DNA from: Coenobita brevimanus
Taxonomy: Eukaryota; Arthropoda; Malacostraca; Decapoda; Coenobitidae
Assembly: GCA_032717465.1 (NCBI GenBank)
Contig: CM064658.1
Location: forward strand, 9,003,740 to 9,067,739
Length of the DNA stretch: 64,000 nt
Reading direction: 5' to 3'
Below the pieces are notes generated by a model. It had not been told where the DNA came from. It worked only from the letters and a program-made list of their open reading frames with translations, and made no database searches. The position numbers and the translations under genes were made by a program. Shown piece after piece: positions 11,912-22,685 of this stretch (position 1 is its first letter; every line of letters begins with the position of its first letter).

Positions 11912-12513
11912 GGAGTCGTCGTAAGGGTCCCATGAGAGATCTTGATGTATACCAGGGAGGCCAAAGATAAGTCAATGGCCGAAAAGTTACCAGTACGATC
12001 ATCTACACGAGTCGCTCTACCATCGTTCAGAAGACAGAGGTTGGACTGTAGTATTAGGTCGGCTACTTGCTCCCCACGACCATCAATCCTCAAGCTACCC
12101 CATTGATAGTGATGGGCGTTAAAATCGCCCAACACTAACTTATTTCCAGGCAGATGTTCCACTAGTGAATTTAAAGCATCACTATCAATGGGGCCATGTG
12201 GAGGACAGTACAGAGAGCAAATAGACAGATACGTATTATTAAATTTTACTCTGCACGCGACAGCTTCCAGAGTAGAATTTAGAATCACTTCCGTTTGTGG
12301 GTGTGATTTGTGTGTGTAAATGGCAACTCCGTGACCTTCATATCTTCTGTACGAGTGGTAGTGTTTGAACTGTGGAGGATCAGGATGATCCTCCAGGCGC
12401 GTCTCTTGTAAACAAATAACGTCTGGCCTGTGTATAGAAAGCAAGATTGCTATATCTTGTAACTTATTCCCAATACCTCTACAATTCCACTGTAATACAG
12501 TGAAAGCAACGGT
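11912..12513 (-). pseudogene. I-type LINE ORF2, endonuclease part
   Basis: The frame begins directly after the ORF1 stop codon with no methionine (TVAFTVLQWNCRGIG), enters the conserved start of LINE endonucleases (QWNCRG), and continues through CLQETRL, LGDFNAHHYQWGS and AIDLSLAS. The acidic and Asn residues expected in the active site are present. At about 11955 one C is missing from a short C run, after which the correct reading (SWDPYDDSLGSDHLP) is in the next frame. The first ATG in this frame, at 12444, lies inside the domain and would remove its N-terminus, so translation probably did not start there in the active parent. Confidence 0.88.
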
Positions 12514-13844
12514 TTAAGATTTTCGTTGGGGGCCAGTGTGCTTTGTCTTTTTTTGTCGCCCGCCAGTAGGCGAGCGACTACCAGGGGACCTATCCCGGTG
12601 CTTGTTGATGGAAACCTCCATATTATCATCAATAACTAGGTTCCCAGCCTCCCCCGAGGAAGAGCTAACCTTTCTCTCCCTCGCTGGAGTAGGAACCGGA
12701 AGGACATGAGGACGTGACTGTTTCGTGAGGGTGGTCATGTTATTTTTAGTAGGCTTGTCAGGCTTCGTTTTAGGCCGTACTGATGGAGAGGCAGCAGCAG
12801 CCTGAGAGTAAGTTGATGCCTTAGGGATGTCAGTGAGAGAGTTGGAACGGACAGGAGGTCGAGATGGAGATGTACTGCGAGCGGCAGGAGGGAGAAAGAC
12901 AGGGTCAGTCTGCGTCTCGACAGAGCACATCACAGGACGGGACATTACCGCCGAAGCATAGGACCTATTCGGCGTGGGAGTTGCATGCAACTCCTTAACC
13001 TTTTCCTAGCTTCGTAGTAGGAAATACCCTCAGTTGCCTTCACTGTGCAGACTTCCTTCTCCTCCTTCCACTTGGGACAATCCCTAGAGGAAGTGGAGTG
13101 AGTACCCTTGCAGTGAAAGCAACGTACTGTCTCTGATGTGCAACTTTCCGCATCATGACCCTGGCTTGCACACTTGCCGCACACTGGCTGGGAAGCCCGA
13201 CAAGTCTTTGTACCATGCCCATACAGCTGGCATTTCAGGCAACGCAAAGGGTTAGGGATGTATGGTCGAACGTGAATAATTTCATAACCAACTTTGATAT
13301 CACTAGGAAGAGAAGATTTGGCAAATGTCAAGATGATAGTTGCTGTCTTCGTCCTTATGCCTTCCGAGTAGCGAGTTATGAATTTAGCCTCAATGACATC
13401 TTGCTGCGCCAATTCACTTACGATCTCGTCCTCGCTCATCACCATGAGATCCCTGCAAGTGACAACACCCTTGCAAGAATTCATGGAGACTGGGATTTTG
13501 GCTTCGACATCGTAACAGTGGAATTTGCGCAGTTTCAACAAATCCTTTACTTGTGCCGAGTTTACAGTTTTGACCAGGAGATCTCCATTAGCAAGTTTTT
13601 TAACTTGTTCGACTTCTCCCGCACAGTGGTCAATCACCTTCTTGATAAGGAAGGGATTGAGACTGGACAGGGGAGTGGAACCTAGCGCATGAATGATAAC
13701 GTAGGTCGCATTAGCTACAGGGATGTCAAGTGGAGCTCGAGTCTGGCGTCCGTCAGTCTGGGGGTGGTCAGTCCTGTCATGCCTAATATCGTCAGGACCA
13801 CCTCCCCCCCTGAAGGGGGGGGAGGCAGTAGGGGCGTCCTCCAT
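12514..13844 (-). pseudogene. I-type LINE ORF1 (gag-like, zinc knuckles)
   Basis: ORF1 starts at the ATG at 13844 (MEDAPTASPP); an in-frame GTG upstream is less likely. The N-terminal third is Pro/Gly-rich, the middle resembles an RNA-binding region, and three CCHC knuckles follow (CLKCQLYGHGTKTC, CGKCASQGHDAESC, CFHCKGTHSTSSRDC). The C-terminal part is Ser/Pro-rich and basic. One G is missing from a purine run near 13008, which shifts the frame between the ARKR segment and the HATPTPNRSYASAV segment. The final stop is TAA at 12516-12514, and ORF2 follows in the same frame. ORF1 proteins of this type bind element RNA in the ribonucleoprotein particle. Confidence 0.88.
13801..13824 (-). other. 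C/G-run hairpin inside the start of ORF1
   Basis: CCTCCCCCCC, a TGAA spacer and GGGGGGGGAGG form a near-perfect hairpin within the codons for the Pro-Pro-Phe-Arg-Gly-Gly-Gly-Gly segment, 20 bases downstream of the start codon. Confidence 0.7.
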
Positions 13845-13849
13845 AGGTA

Positions 13850-13875
13850 CCACTTCCCCCTCGCGGGGGAAGTGG
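13850..13875 (-). other. 11-bp hairpin just upstream of the ORF1 start codon
   Basis: CCACTTCCCCC (13850-13860) and GGGGGAAGTGG (13865-13875) pair perfectly around a four-base loop. Read as minus-strand RNA the loop is GCGA, a GNRA tetraloop. The stem ends six bases before the ATG. Confidence 0.75.
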
Positions 13876-14080
13876 GAAGAAAGAGAGAAACGAGCAAGGG
13901 ACAGAGCACCTGGGGAAGACCCACCTAGTCTGAGATTACCCTCTCAAACCACTCTCGGGAGGACGCGCCTGTGTCACTCACACCCCAGAGCGATCAGTGG
14001 GGGGTACACTCCAGAGGTGAGTAAGCAAAGGCAATCTCAGGAAACAGATATAGACACTTACTATATCTACTAAGGCCAGG

Positions 14081-14799
14081 GAGGAAAATGAGATCTAGCT
14101 AACCTAACTTTTATTCCCCTATTTACAAAACTATTGCCGGTGAGGCAGCCCTAGATCGCTAGAGGAGAGAGCAACGAAAACACGACTGCACTCTCCACAA
14201 CCATTCATCAAAGTCCTGTGACTGCTGTATAGCCTCTGCCCACTGGCTTTAGTATCACCAAGAGTCGTTTTGTAGTGGTTAGTTCCCTTGTGAAATGAGA
14301 GTCTTGAAGCTTCGGATTCGAAATTCCATATTTATGTATGGTAGTTTGGAAAGGGTTGATATGTTTGAAACTTCAGGTTCAAACTGGTGTCAGTGATTCA
14401 TAGGTCTGTGTTCAGTTGTGGTGTGAATTTGTTTATGAAGCACCTTTCTCTGGTCTTTCTCAATGGGGAATCATCCTTTTGTACTTACAGAAGGGCATTA
14501 TGTTAAATTTATTGTTTCTGCCTGCGAATTTTCTTAAGTGGATGTTTACATAATTATGAACCTTCATTGTGATTAATATGATCTCTTAGGAAGGCTGATG
14601 CGGTGCCACAGATTTGAAGTCTCCGCTGTAGAATTATCTTTCCATCCACTACAGCCAATCACATCAATGCAATTTTGCGTTTTGCAGCTAATTTTGAATA
14701 TATAATTTGAATAAATGGATAAAAATTTACAGCCTTCTATCGTTACAGTGCAAGATTTTGAAAATCCAGATAACTGGCGAAATGTGTTTAGTCAGTCTT

Positions 14800-14800
<1 letters not shown>
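14081..14800. other. No gene or named repeat seen
   Basis: Moderately AT-rich sequence without splice-bounded open frames or recognisable element ends. Confidence 0.5.

Positions 14801-14801
<1 letters not shown>

Positions 14802-14849
<48 letters not shown>
14802..14849. repeat. (CA)n microsatellite
   Basis: An uninterrupted run of 24 CA units. Confidence 0.97.
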
Positions 14850-14851
<2 letters not shown>

Positions 14852-15199
14852 TTCATGACAAATATCAGTAATTGCCAAAACAGAAATATTTAAGAAGCTG
14901 TAGTCAATCTTCAAGAACTAATTTAAGAATAACAATTTATAAATGAAATATACCATTAATCAGTACAGATAAACATTAAACAATATTTTTATTCACGTGT
15001 TCCTTCTCCTGTATGTATGTATGTTGTATGCCGCTCGTGTAGTATACACAACACTGTGTACAACATCAATACTGCCCTATACAAATATCTCCCAAGGAAA
15101 AAAAATAATCTTTTACTGGACTGTATGAATGTATATACAATAAATAAATAAATAAATAATTAAATAAATAACTGTACATATGTGTGCATGTGTCTGTGG

Positions 15200-15245
<46 letters not shown>

Positions 15246-15861
15246 CCCGCCTTCACTATGCACAGCTACAGCATTCAAGGTTTGGTGCCGAATATTTGCA
15301 TGAGGATGTCTCTGCCTGAGAGTAATATCATCAACACAATATGGACAACTCGCAGCTAAAAAGATCTCCACCCAGTTCTTCATTTTAAAGCAGAAAATAA
15401 AGAAAAACGAAATTATCATGGCCGTAGACGCAGAAAGGCTAAAGACACTAACTGGTAACACAGAAACAATATGGGTTCGGGGGAATTGAAACAGCCTCCT
15501 ATCCCTAATCCCGATCGGCAAGAAAATATCCACCACATTTTTCTACGAACGGAATTTTGTATGGGCTATATTTACAGGCTTTCTCAAAATTTATCTTAAA
15601 ATTCCTTAAGGACAAGAGGAACGTGGGACAGGGGTCATTTCTCTTTCTTTTTTAATCAGGAAATTCAGACTTGTGCAAACAGCGTAAAACAAACATTCTG
15701 ACTTCGAAAAACGCCCAAAACATCCCACGGAATATACCTGGCCAGACAACCCGATCGTGTGAATTTATATTTGATCTTCAGGAACTCGATCATTACGTTC
15801 CCATAAGCTACCTATATTAAGCTCATATGTTGGTCTTATCAGTGCAATTCTTGGCGTTTGG
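14850..15861. other. No gene seen; (AAAT)n and (TG)n tracts
   Basis: An AAAT-type run lies at about 15136-15170 and a (TG)n tract at 15203-15243. No exon is supported in the remainder. Confidence 0.5.
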
Positions 15862-16160
15862 TAAGGGCGCGTCCACAGGTGTGCTCAAACAAGTGTTGGC
15901 AACATGTAAGCAACACAATAATGAACACGCTGCAAACATGTTGGGAACAGCAGCGTCCTGATTATGTTGGCAACATCATGTTGAAGTTTCAGCTGCCTCG
16001 TATGGACACAATGATCCCATTGCTTCTGCTGCCAGTGTTCGAAGCTGTACTGAAACATGTTTGCATACATATGTCCAAATACTGCTGCAAACATATTCCC
16101 GAACATGTTGCCAGCTGTGTTGCCAACATATATAGGAGCACACGTGTGGACTCGCCCTAA
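15862..16160. mobile_element. 293-bp MITE of PIF/Harbinger type
   Basis: The element spans 15865-16157. Its ends are inverted repeats starting GGGCGCGTCCACAGGTGTGC on the left; the complement of the right end starts GGGCGAGTCCACACGTGTGC (two mismatches), and pairing continues into a TGTTGGCAACA block on both sides. A direct TAA (15862-15864 and 16158-16160) flanks it, which fits the TWA target of Harbinger elements. The interior is dense in CAACATGTT-like near-palindromes. It has no coding capacity and so depends on a transposase elsewhere. Confidence 0.85.
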
Positions 16161-16288
16161 GAGATACACAGAAAGACACGAAGAAAGATGCAAACGAAGA
16201 TAGTAATAATAATGTAAGCAATGATAAAGACAGAGGGCAAGATTATGAGCAGCGACAGAGAGGGACTGATGTATTTGTGTAATCATAC

Positions 16289-16290
<2 letters not shown>

Positions 16291-16348
<58 letters not shown>
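16291..16348. repeat. (CA)n microsatellite
   Basis: About 29 CA units abut the 5' edge of the CR1-like fragment. Confidence 0.97.
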
Positions 16349-16351
<3 letters not shown>

Positions 16352-18519
16352 AGATATAATTAGCCAAGAAAACTGTTGGGACCAAAAGCTAATGGATCTC
16401 GTGCAAGAGTTTTTCCTAACGCAACATGTGAGGGAAACCACCAGAAAAAGAGGACTCGATGTACCTTCAATGCTAGATCTCATATTTACTAGGCAAGAAA
16501 ATGATATTGACAATTTAAAATATCACCCTCCACTCGGGAAAAGCGCTCATGCAGTACTAAATTACATCAGGATAGCATATGACATAGTTAACAGCAATGA
16601 AAGTTAGAAAAAGAGCCTAAACTATAAAAAGGGAAATTATCAAGACCTAAAGAAGTATTTCTTAGAAGATGATTGGGAATATGAGCTTAGAGGACAAGAT
16701 TTAAATGCTGTATATAAAAAATTCTGTGAATTTTATGAAATAGGAGTCCAGAAGTACATCCCACAGCACAAAGAAGCAGATAAGAAATACAGAAATGGTT
16801 CAATACAGAATGTAAAAAATCAAAAGAAAGAAGAGATTTGTTGTGAAATAGATACAGAAGACACAATAGTGAAAGGGCATATAATAATTACAAACAGGCA
16901 AGAAACGATTATACAAGAATAAGGAGGGAAGCCCAAAAACAGTTTGAGGAGGATATCATAAATAAAAGTAGTGATCAACCAAAGCTATTATACAGCTACA
17001 TCAGAAGCAGAACCAAAGTGAAAAATATAATACAATCCATTACGGACGAGGGAATCACCTATACACAAGAGAAAGATATTTGTGAAGCGCTAAATAAGAA
17101 TTTCCAATTAGTTTTTACAGAAGAAAAAATTTTTGAGAGGGACTATGTGGAACATGCATGTCCACACATACTACCAGATATACAAATATCAGAAAAAGTA
17201 ATACAGGAGGAGTTAAGTAAATTAGACAGAGGAAAAGCAAGTGGTCCTGATGAAATTTCATGTTGGGTACTACGAGAATGTGCAAAGGAGTTAAGTAAAC
17301 CATTATTTTTAATTTTCAAGAAATCCTTGAGTCAAGGTAAACTACCTGATATTTGGAAGAAAGCAAACATCGTTCCCTTATTTAAGAAAGGGAATAGACA
17401 AAATCCACTCAACTACCGACCAGTATCACTAACCAATGTTGTAAGCAAGGTATTAGAAAAGCTTATAAGAAAAGCTTGGGTAAATCATCTAGAAGAACAC
17501 AATAAGATAACAGAAAGACAGTTTGGTTTCAGAAAAGGAAAATCATGTGTTACTAATCTGTTGAACTACTATGACAGAGTAACAGACACAATACAGGAAA
17601 GAGAAGGATGGGTGGACAGTATCTATTTAGATTTCAAGAAAGCATTTGACACAGTACCACACCAAAGACTTTTATGGAAACTGTATCATCAAGGAGGAAT
17701 TCGAGGCAAACTGTTTTCTTGGATGCAGGATTTTCTCATAAAAAGAGAAATGAGAACAGTACTAAGGGGAAACTACTCATCATGGAAAGAAGTGACTAGT
17801 GGAGTACCACAGGGTTCAGTGTTGGCACCAATCAATGTTTTTAGTGTATATAAATGATATAAACAGTAACACTGGAAATGAAAGCTATCTAAATATGTTT
17901 GCAGATGATGCAAAAATACAAAGGAGAATTACTAACACAGACCCTTGTAAAGAGCTAGAAGAAGAATTAAATAAACTTCATGAATGGAGTAATACATGGC
18001 AAATGGAATTCAATGTGGACAAGTGTCATGTAATCAAGTTTGGTAAAAGTGGAAAAAGACCTGATTGGGATTATACGTTAGGAAATAAAACCCTATACAC
18101 ATCAGAAAGAGAGAAGGAACTAGGTGTGATTATCAATAACAGACTATCTCCAACTGACCACATCAGCGAGAAGATACGGAACATGTATACACTGCTTGCA
18201 AATATAAGAATAGCATTCACATACATAAATGAAGACATGCTAAGAAGGATAATAACATCATTCATTAGACCAACCCTGAAGTAAGCATCAGTAGTCTGGA
18301 GTCATCTCAAAAAACACATAGACAAGATTGAAAAAGTTCAAAGGGCCGCTACAAGATGGATACCCAGCTTAAGGGATCTAAGCTACGAAGAAAGACCAAA
18401 TAAACTGAATCTACCAAAACTACAGGAGAGAAGGAAAAGAGGTGACATGATAATGCTATATAAATGCATATCAGGGAAGGAGAAAATAGACATAAATGAT
18501 TACTTTACATATGGGGAAG
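16349..18519 (+). mobile_element. CR1-like LINE, 5' part (5'-truncated)
   Basis: The end of an endonuclease domain (LDLIFTRQEND at about 16470) is followed by a reverse transcriptase and its C-terminal domain. The element is interrupted at 18519 by the LTR retrotransposon and resumes at 22113. The sense strand is A-rich, as in many CR1/L2/Rex-type elements. The clade is assigned from the LDFKKAFDTVPHQ and FADDAK motifs and is approximate. Confidence 0.8.
17018..18284 (+). pseudogene. CR1-like reverse transcriptase
   Basis: Two overlapping frames, 17018-17857 and 17799-18284, cover the RT domain and are offset by one base near 17830. Visible motifs are GKASGPDEIS, NYRPVSLTNV, RQFGFRKGKS, YLDFKKAFDTVPH (motif A), GVPQGSVLAP (motif B) and MFADDAK (catalytic FADD). 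The C-terminal part shows LGVIINNRL. A TAA at about 18282 ends the second frame although homologous residues (SVVWSHLKKH) continue beyond it up to the LTR insertion. The product is inactive. Confidence 0.85.
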
Positions 18520-19079
18520 TGTCGTAAAGACTTTGTAGTTACTTGTAGAGAAGTATATTTTAGACTTGTGGTCGAGCGGCTTTTATATCTTGTAGTAGTT
18601 TCCCCACCAGATGTCATGTAGTGACGGGAGAGGTAAAGAATAGTATGGGACTATTTTTATTTGTCTTGGAAATATTAAACAGGTATAATAGTATAAGTCC
18701 TGGGTAGCTACCTCCCTGTCTCGCTATCTCTCTCTCTCTCTCTGTTCTAAAGCTAATCTCCGTCTCGACCTCTCTATAGGGTCGCTTGTCTCCTTCTAAA
18801 CTCTCTTTCCTCACATCTGGTGTAGTAGGGTGTGTGTGTCACGTATCTTCCTCATGGCAACAGAACTTTCTCACGAGAGGACTGCTGACAGCTAACTGAA
18901 TCATCTCCTTACTGGCCGCTGTCGTCAGCTTTCCTCCGTGTAAGCGTTTAGCGCTGCTCGCTTCTCGCAAACACAACACCTTCTCATCATTTGACTTCCT
19001 GCTTCTATCTGTCTCTCTATCTATCTATTTATCTATCTATCTAGTATGATTTGCAATTATAATATGGAGACCTACCACA
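18520..19079. repeat. Left LTR (560 bp)
   Basis: Starts TGTCGTAAAG and ends CCTACCACA. It contains a (TC)n patch near 18727 and a (TATC)n patch near 19020. A 66-codon open frame on the minus strand is present in both LTRs; I consider it fortuitous. Confidence 0.93.
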
Positions 19080-21552
19080 TTGCTCTGCCGCGCAAAAATG
19101 GCGTACCATCGACATTTAATAGTTATAATATATTAATACATGCTACATACACATTATAATGAACTTATAAGCTAATTAAGTGAAATACATAATATTGTAA
19201 AGTAACATAATTGTATGAATATTGTATACATATATTATTCATAGTAAATAGTGATTATTCAGTAATATTACGCATATAATTGTGCAATGGTAATACTGCT
19301 AGGTTATACATTACATATTTGAGTTATCACTTTAGTAATGTCTAATATTTCACCTAACTTGTATGATGATACTGGTAATATAGAATTGTGCTATAATTGT
19401 ATGACTTATAATATTGTACTAACATTGTGGTACTACATAATTGTAACATTTTATGAATTGTTACCAAATATTGTGTTAATGCATAATTGTGTTGGCCTTA
19501 TAATTGTAGTTACATAAAAGTTACATCTTGTTAATGCAACATAATTGTTACATATCGTTTGTAGGTACATAATTGTTGTTAAAGTTACATAAAAGTTACA
19601 TCTTGTTAATGCAACTGTTACATAATTGGCAAAGTGTAACATAATGCAATCGTTTGTCGTTACATAATTGTTACATATCGTTTGTAGGTACATAATTGTA
19701 GTTAAAGTTACATAAAAGTTACATCTTGTTAATGCAACCGTTACATAATTGGCAAAGTGTAACATAATGCAATCGTTTGTCGTTACATAATTGTTACATA
19801 TCGTTTGTAGGTACATAATTGTAGTTAAAGTTACATAAAAGTTACATCTTGTTAATGCAACTGTTACATAATTGGCAAAGTGTAACATAATGCAATCGTT
19901 TGTCGTTACATAATTATAATATGGAGTAACAATTGTAATAACTGCAGTCCTAACATATGCTGCAGTCGATGATAGTGATGATGTGTCGTGCCACTTGTAT
20001 GTGGAGACAACAATTTGCTTTTTTTGTTTGTAGTTTATGTGGTATTTTGGCTTATGTAGTAACACTTACACTTATTTTCATTTGTTTGTTATGTGATCTT
20101 ACTCTATTTCTCTTTTTTCTGTTTTACTTTTCTGTCTTTCTTTCTTTTTTTTTTTTTTTTGTATGTATTGATTTTCCATAGTTTGTTTCTCTTTGCTTGT
20201 GTACGCTTGTTTCCATGTTGTTCATGGTTACATAATTACTGGCTAATTTTCTTGGGATACTTTTTCAAAGTTTAGTTTATATTGCACAGATACTATAAAA
20301 TATTATATAGTCCCATATTTTGTTATTTTATATAAAAAAATATATATACATATATACAGTATTAACTATACACACTGACTTGTTCACCTGTACCTCTCGT
20401 GAGTAATATGTGTGTCAGCACTGTGTGGAAATCATTGTCTTCACGATTGTGTTGAAGATGTTCACTCTTGCTAACGGCATTTGTGTTGGCCATTTTTTTT
20501 TTTTTTTCTCTAGGTTACCTTGTAACTTAATTTGTCTGTGTCCACTAGGTAGCTTTAATTAATAAATGTTTAATACAGTTCTTTTAATTGCTCACTGAGT
20601 AACTGTGATTGTATATTTTCTTTATCACTTTGTAGATATAATTAATGTATAGTTGTATGTATGAAACACGTATTTTACGTAGGTATAAATGGTAACACTC
20701 GTTGGTAGTAAATAAATGTTATAATAAATGAATGAATATATACAGTGTAGAATATTTATTGTTGGTGATTATTTAGTGTTTGAGTTATGGAGATAACTGA
20801 AGTAAGTATGTGTATTTAAACTGTAACTATACAGCACGTTTTATATGTTTGTGCAGAAGCTTATTGTCTATCACTGTGTATTGTATAAATGAAGTAACTA
20901 TGTAACTTACTAATTTTTACCGTGGTGGGAAATGGTGTGAGTGGTGGTGCAGGTGGTGTGTTGACTGACGTGGCGTCTGTTCAGCAAGCACGCATGATGA
21001 CCTCAACTTCCCACACTGGTAGCTGTGGTGAGTGAATGAGTAGCGATGAGTAACTTGAGTGAAGACGGGTGAGTAAGATGAGTTGTAAATCGTGTCTCAC
21101 TCTTCGTTTGTTTGTTCCCTTTATTCTATGTGGAAGTTTTCTCTGTCCTTTTCTCTAGTGATTTATTCGTTGTGGGATGAAGACTGCCGCTACTTGTAGG
21201 TGCGTGTAGAAGATTATACAGACGACGTAGAGTTGTTAATTGTAGTTGATTGTAGATGGCTGTAGTTGATTGTAGATGGCTGTAGACTTTGTAGAACTGA
21301 AGCTAACCTTGTAGTCTCGGTTGCTTTTGTAGAAATTTGCTTTTAATTCGGAGACGATGTCCGCAGATTTGCTGGTTTGTCGTTAAGCTACTTGCAAGGC
21401 GTCGAGTGATCTCTTGACCTCTGCATCAGCGTAATGATCTGGGAGACGGAGGGGGCAGGAGCTGATATTGTTGGTTGTTGTCAATCTTGATATTTTGTAG
21501 GAATTTAATGTTGATTCGTAGACGAGGTTCGTATACGTTCGCTGCTACCAAA
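19080..21552. other. Non-coding interior of the LTR element
   Basis: AT-rich in its first half and rich in TTGTAG/TGTAG words near its right end (about 21190-21350), which also occur in the LTR start. A candidate primer site TGGCGTACC lies at 19099, 20 bases after the left LTR. The only clear purine tract near the right end is at 21441-21461, about 90 bases from the LTR, not adjacent as a normal polypurine tract would be. Confidence 0.75.
19500..19915. repeat. 123-bp tandem repeat, about 3.3 units
   Basis: Starts of GGTACATAATTG recur at 19564, 19687 and 19810, exactly 123 bases apart. Units differ at a few positions (TTGTTG versus TTGTAG; AACTG versus AACCG). Because 123 is divisible by three, a minus-strand frame stays open through all units (41-residue period). 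Confidence 0.95.
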
Positions 21553-22112
21553 TGTCATAAAGACTTTGTAGTTACTTGTAGAGAAGTATATTTTAGACTT
21601 GTGGTCGAGCGGCTTTTATATCTTGTAGTAGTTTCCCCACCAGATGTCATGTAGTGACGGGAGAGGTAAAGAATAGTATGGGACTATTTTTATTTGTCTT
21701 GGAAATATTAAACAGGTATAATAGTATAAGTCCTGGGTAGCTACCTCCCTGTCTCGCTATCTCTCTCTCTCTCTCTGTTCTAAAGCTAATCTCCGTCTCG
21801 ACCTCTCTATAGGGTCGCTTGTCTCCTTCTAAACTCTCTTTCCTCACATCTGGTGTAGTAGGGTGTGTGTGTCACGTATCTTCCTCATGGCAACAGAACT
21901 TTCTCACGAGAGGACTGCTGACAGCTAACTGAATCATCTCCTTACTGGCCGCTGTCGTCAGCTTTCCTCCGTGTAAGCGTTTAGCGCTGCTCGCTTCTCG
22001 CAAACACAACACCTTCTCATCATTTGACTTCCTGCTTCTATCTGTCTCTCTATCTATCTATTTATCTATCTATCTAGTATGATTTGCAATTATAATATGG
22101 AGACCTACCACA
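21553..22112. repeat. Right LTR (560 bp)
   Basis: Identical by eye to the left LTR except for the fifth base. It is followed by the GAAG duplication and the resumed CR1 sequence. Confidence 0.93.
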
Positions 22113-22275
22113 GAAGCATCAGCAAGAGGACACTGCAAAAAACTGCATAAGAGAGGTGATAAAGACGTAAGGAAATTCAGTTTCCCAAACAGAGCAATTG
22201 ATCATTGGAATGCACTACCGAATGAAATAGTGTGTGCCAAAACAATTCACAAATTTAAGGATATGTAAGGATATG
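22113..22275 (+). mobile_element. CR1-like LINE, 3' part
   Basis: The C-terminal codons (ASARGHCKKL, then FSFPNRAIDHWNALP) continue the protein broken at 18519 and end at a TAA near 22267. A short AAGGATATGT duplication at the end recalls the short tandem tails of CR1 elements. Confidence 0.85.
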
Positions 22276-22566
22276 TCTGATCAGCTAGTCAGGTCAGGTG
22301 CGGGTAAGGGGATGGGTCTGTTATGATGTGGCAGGGGTAAACCAGTTCTGCTGTCGGGCCCTGCTGCGGATGTCACTGATTGCATTGCCCAGTTGACCCT
22401 TGTGCGGTGTGGTGCGGTGAGGATCTGTCCGTTCTCCCCTTTGGGGCTAAGATGCGAATGAATGTGTTTGAATGGATGAGTAAATGGAGAGTGAGTCATC
22501 CTGTCTCGGCTACCTCCCTTTCCTTGGGGGAAGCAGCCTAGGTATATAGATAGATAGATAGATAGA
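22275..22566 (+). mobile_element. 5'-truncated RTE 3' end
   Basis: From GTCTGATCAGCTAGTCAGG to the (ATAG)n tail the segment matches the 3' untranslated regions of the RTE copies ending at 33742 and 53455. Only the untranslated end is present, as in typical 5'-truncated insertions; it sits directly at the CR1 terminus. Confidence 0.88.
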
Positions 22567-22636
22567 CGATAAATATGGTTTAAGACACGGGACAGTACGA
22601 GCTTGACTCATTCCTGTAAAGATACAATTAGGTAAG

Positions 22637-22638
<2 letters not shown>

Positions 22639-22674
<36 letters not shown>
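22639..22674. repeat. (GA)n microsatellite
   Basis: A GA run next to the fucosidase exon; a complementary (CT)n tract lies on the other side at 22867-22902. Confidence 0.95.
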
Positions 22675-22685
22675 CTAGCAAATAC

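Larger units (their letters stand above)
8240..14080 (-). mobile_element. I-superfamily LINE with RNase H, nearly full length
   Basis: Reading on the minus strand, the element has a GC-rich leader, ORF1 with three zinc knuckles (13844-12514), ORF2 with endonuclease, reverse transcriptase, RNase H and a Cys/His cluster (12513-8828), and a 3' untranslated region with two related hairpins. The RNase H domain downstream of RT places it in the I superclade (I, Nimb, Vingi, Ingi and related clades); the exact clade is not resolved. Only two one-base deletions, near 13008 and near 11955, break the frames. The outer limits are approximate because no target-site duplication was identified. Confidence 0.9.
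18516..22116. mobile_element. Young non-autonomous LTR retrotransposon
   Basis: Two 560-bp long terminal repeats (18520-19079 and 21553-22112) begin TG and end CA and differ only at the fifth base (G versus A). A 4-bp target duplication GAAG flanks the element (18516-18519 and 22113-22116). Removing it rejoins the CR1 reading frame through the codons for Tyr-Gly-Glu-Ala-Ser, which confirms the boundaries. The 2,473-bp interior contains no gag, protease, RT or integrase that I can recognise, so mobility must be supplied in trans. Strand is undetermined without a convincing primer site, though a TGGCGTACC at 19099 would suit the plus strand. Confidence 0.93.

Noticed and set aside
19451..20065. 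204-codon minus-strand frame inside the LTR element as a gene
   Set aside because: It is mostly the 123-bp repeat, kept open because the period is divisible by three, with no recognisable domain. Kept only as a low-level question in the findings.
18614..22000. Identical 66-codon minus-strand frames as a duplicated gene
   Set aside because: They lie in the two LTRs and are identical only because the LTRs are; composition does not suggest a protein.
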